Shown here one piece after another: positions 5,773 through 7,216 of a DNA stretch of 7,216 bases. The notes beneath the pieces were generated by a model. It was not told where the DNA came from and did no database searches. It saw only the letters and a list, made by a program, of their open reading frames with translations. The position numbers and the translations under genes were made by a program. Source of the DNA: an uncultured Pseudomonadaceae bacterium (lineage in GTDB: Bacteria; Pseudomonadota; Gammaproteobacteria; Pseudomonadales; Pseudomonadaceae); contig CANRHT010000097.1 of assembly GCA_947630465.1 (NCBI GenBank), forward strand, positions 1 to 7,216, given 5' to 3'. The number at the start of each line of letters is the position of its first letter. Position 1 is the first letter of the stretch.

Positions 5773-7216
5773 TCATTTAAAGAAAGCAAAACTATCAGGG
5801 CGAGCACCGGGCCAGAATTTCTGGAAAACGATATGTTCCGGTAGTTGCTCAGGGTTGAGTAAGTCACCGGGTGCTAAGTAGGGATGCAGTGTCGCCAGTG
5901 AGCGTACGAGCGTCGGCGAGACGCGACGAATAATATGCTCAGGGCCCAGTTGCGTGGGGTGTTGTAGGCCTGCTGCTTCAATCAGTTCTCGCAAAGTCGC
6001 CACCGTGCGCGCATGGAAGTGTTGGACCCGGATCGCTTTGTCCGGTACATCCAAACCTTGCCAGCGTGTTGAATCTTGCGTAGCGATGCCTGTTGGGCAG
6101 CGGTCGGTGTGACACACCTGTGATTGAATGCAGCCCAAAGCAAACATAAATCCACGAGCAGAATTACACCAGTCCGCCCCCAGCGCTAGAGTGCGGGCAA
6201 TATCAAAGGCAGTAATGATTTTACCCGCCGCACCAATTTTCACTTTATCGCGGATGTTCATGCCGATGAGGGTGTTGTGCACCAGCATCAGGCCTTCACG
6301 CATGGGTGTACCTATGTGGTCAGCAAACTCCAGTGGTGCCGCGCCGGTGCCGCCTTCAGCACCATCAACAACGATAAAGTCAGGAGTAATACCGGTACTG
6401 AGCATCGCTTTGGCAATGGCAAACCATTCCCAGGGATGACCAATAGCCAATTTAAAACCGGTGGGCTTGCCACCGGATAAGTCGCGTAATTGCGCGATAA
6501 AGTGCAGTAACTCTTCTGGCGTCGAAAAGGCTGAGTGCGAAGCCGGTGAAATACAATCTTGGCCTTCAGGTACGCCGCGAGTGCGGGCAATTTCTGCATT
6601 GACCTTAGAACCCGGTAGCATACCGCCATGCCCGGGTTTAGCACCTTGTGAGAGTTTGAGTTCAATCATTTTGACTTGCTCAAGGGTGGCACGTTCGGCG
6701 AAGCGTTCAGGGCTAAAAGTGCCGTCATCATTGCGTGCACCAAAATAGCCTGAACCCAGCTCCCACACCATGTCGCCGCCTTGCTCACGGTGGTAACTGG
6801 AAATCGAGCCTTCGCCGGTGTCGTGGTAAAACTGTCCCAGTCGCGCACCTTTGTTAAGGGCGCGGATAGCATTGGGCGATAGCGAACCAAAGCTCATTGC
6901 GGAGATATTAAAAATGCTAGCGGAGTAGGGCTGTTTGCAATCGGGGCCGCCAATATTGATACGAAAATTGCCATCGGTGATTTTGGTGGGGCTGATGGAG
7001 TGGTTGATCCATTCGTAGCGCGTGCCGTAGACGTTTTTCTCTGTACCAAAAGCGCGGGTTTCTAGTTCAGATTTAGCGCGCTGATAGACTAAGGAGCGCT
7101 GGTCATTGGAGAAAGGGACTTCATCATCGTCTGCTTCAACGATGTATTGGCGCAGCATGGGGCGAAATTCTTCAAAAATATAACGTACATGTGCAGCGAT
7201 CGGATAGTTACGGCGC
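5773..7216 (-). CDS. FMN-binding glutamate synthase-domain protein, 5' end beyond window
   Basis: 480 residues are visible and the frame stays open to the right edge (RRNYPIAAHVRYIFEEFRP before the first internal ATG at 7158). The true start is therefore outside the window, and an ATG at 7158 should not be used. The sequence is the synthase (FMN) domain of glutamate synthase: SAMSFGSLS, GAKPGHGG, an SPASHS segment, DGAEGGTGAAP and KIGAAGKI. A C-x5-C-x4-CP motif (CIQSQVCHTDRCP) matches the three cysteines that hold the 3Fe-4S cluster in GltB. There is no C-terminal GxGxG domain, and no amidotransferase domain in the part seen. Members of this family often have N-terminal membrane helices, which would lie beyond the window. 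It resembles the stand-alone, YerD-like group, whose reaction and electron donor are uncertain. It leads a probable operon with the two small genes. Confidence 0.92.
   Translation of the reverse strand, partial: RRNYPIAAHVRYIFEEFRPMLRQYIVEADDDEVPFSNDQRSLVYQRAKSELETRAFGTEKNVYGTRYEWINHSISPTKITDGNFRINIGGPDCKQPYSASIFNISAMSFGSLSPNAIRALNKGARLGQFYHDTGEGSISSYHREQGGDMVWELGSGYFGARNDDGTFSPERFAERATLEQVKMIELKLSQGAKPGHGGMLPGSKVNAEIARTRGVPEGQDCISPASHSAFSTPEELLHFIAQLRDLSGGKPTGFKLAIGHPWEWFAIAKAMLSTGITPDFIVVDGAEGGTGAAPLEFADHIGTPMREGLMLVHNTLIGMNIRDKVKIGAAGKIITAFDIARTLALGADWCNSARGFMFALGCIQSQVCHTDRCPTGIATQDSTRWQGLDVPDKAIRVQHFHARTVATLRELIEAAGLQHPTQLGPEHIIRRVSPTLVRSLATLHPYLAPGDLLNPEQLPEHIVFQKFWPGARPDSFAFFK

Noticed and set aside
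6312..6665. 117-codon open frame on the - strand inside the glutamate-synthase-like gene
   Set aside because: It lies in a different frame of a strongly conserved gene, has no recognisable motif and is explained as a shadow. The same holds for the + strand frames at 6128-6480 and 6461-6748.
1..7216. CRISPR arrays, insertion sequences, transposase or integrase genes
   Set aside because: No direct-repeat arrays, terminal inverted repeats with a transposase, or recombinase motifs were found on either strand.

Overview
The window looks like the chromosome of a gamma-proteobacterium in the Pseudomonadaceae. The gene order flgZ-flgN-flgM-flgA with divergent cheV-cheR is the one known from Pseudomonas, and the proteins read as Pseudomonas-like. 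The base composition looks moderate to AT-leaning (about 40-60% GC in the lines I counted), well below typical Pseudomonas. This suggests one of the lower-GC genera of the family, but that is inference and not a species call.

Layout. Positions 1-73 hold the 3' part of a tRNA-Glu(UUC) gene on the + strand, followed by a hairpin terminator that works in both directions. Positions 180-2748 carry four minus-strand flagellar genes, transcribed flgA, flgM, flgN, flgZ: the P-ring chaperone FlgA, the anti-sigma-28 factor FlgM, the export chaperone FlgN and the c-di-GMP-binding PilZ brake FlgZ/YcgR. A near-consensus FliA (sigma-28) promoter lies directly upstream of flgM. Divergent from flgA are cheV (CheW-receiver fusion) and cheR (chemoreceptor methyltransferase). 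They end at a perfectly palindromic bidirectional terminator (4661-4688).

From 4717 to the right edge everything is on the minus strand and reads towards that terminator. An FMN-dependent glutamate-synthase-domain protein, cut by the right edge of the window, is followed after 16 bp by two small genes I do not recognise. The two are clearly paralogous: they share an FFxHxAxEF-like motif, an NGI motif and matching spacing. The first copy is split by a -1 frame change; restoring one base gives a 160-residue protein that matches the 162-residue intact second copy. Two hairpins sit between the copies.

How the genes work together. FlgA, FlgM, FlgN and FlgZ cover P-ring assembly, sigma-28 checkpoint control, hook-junction protein export and c-di-GMP braking. 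CheV and CheR provide adaptation of chemotaxis signalling. The paralogous pair next to the glutamate-synthase-like gene is the only undescribed-looking part of the window. Its proximity suggests co-transcription with that enzyme, but no function can be assigned from sequence alone.
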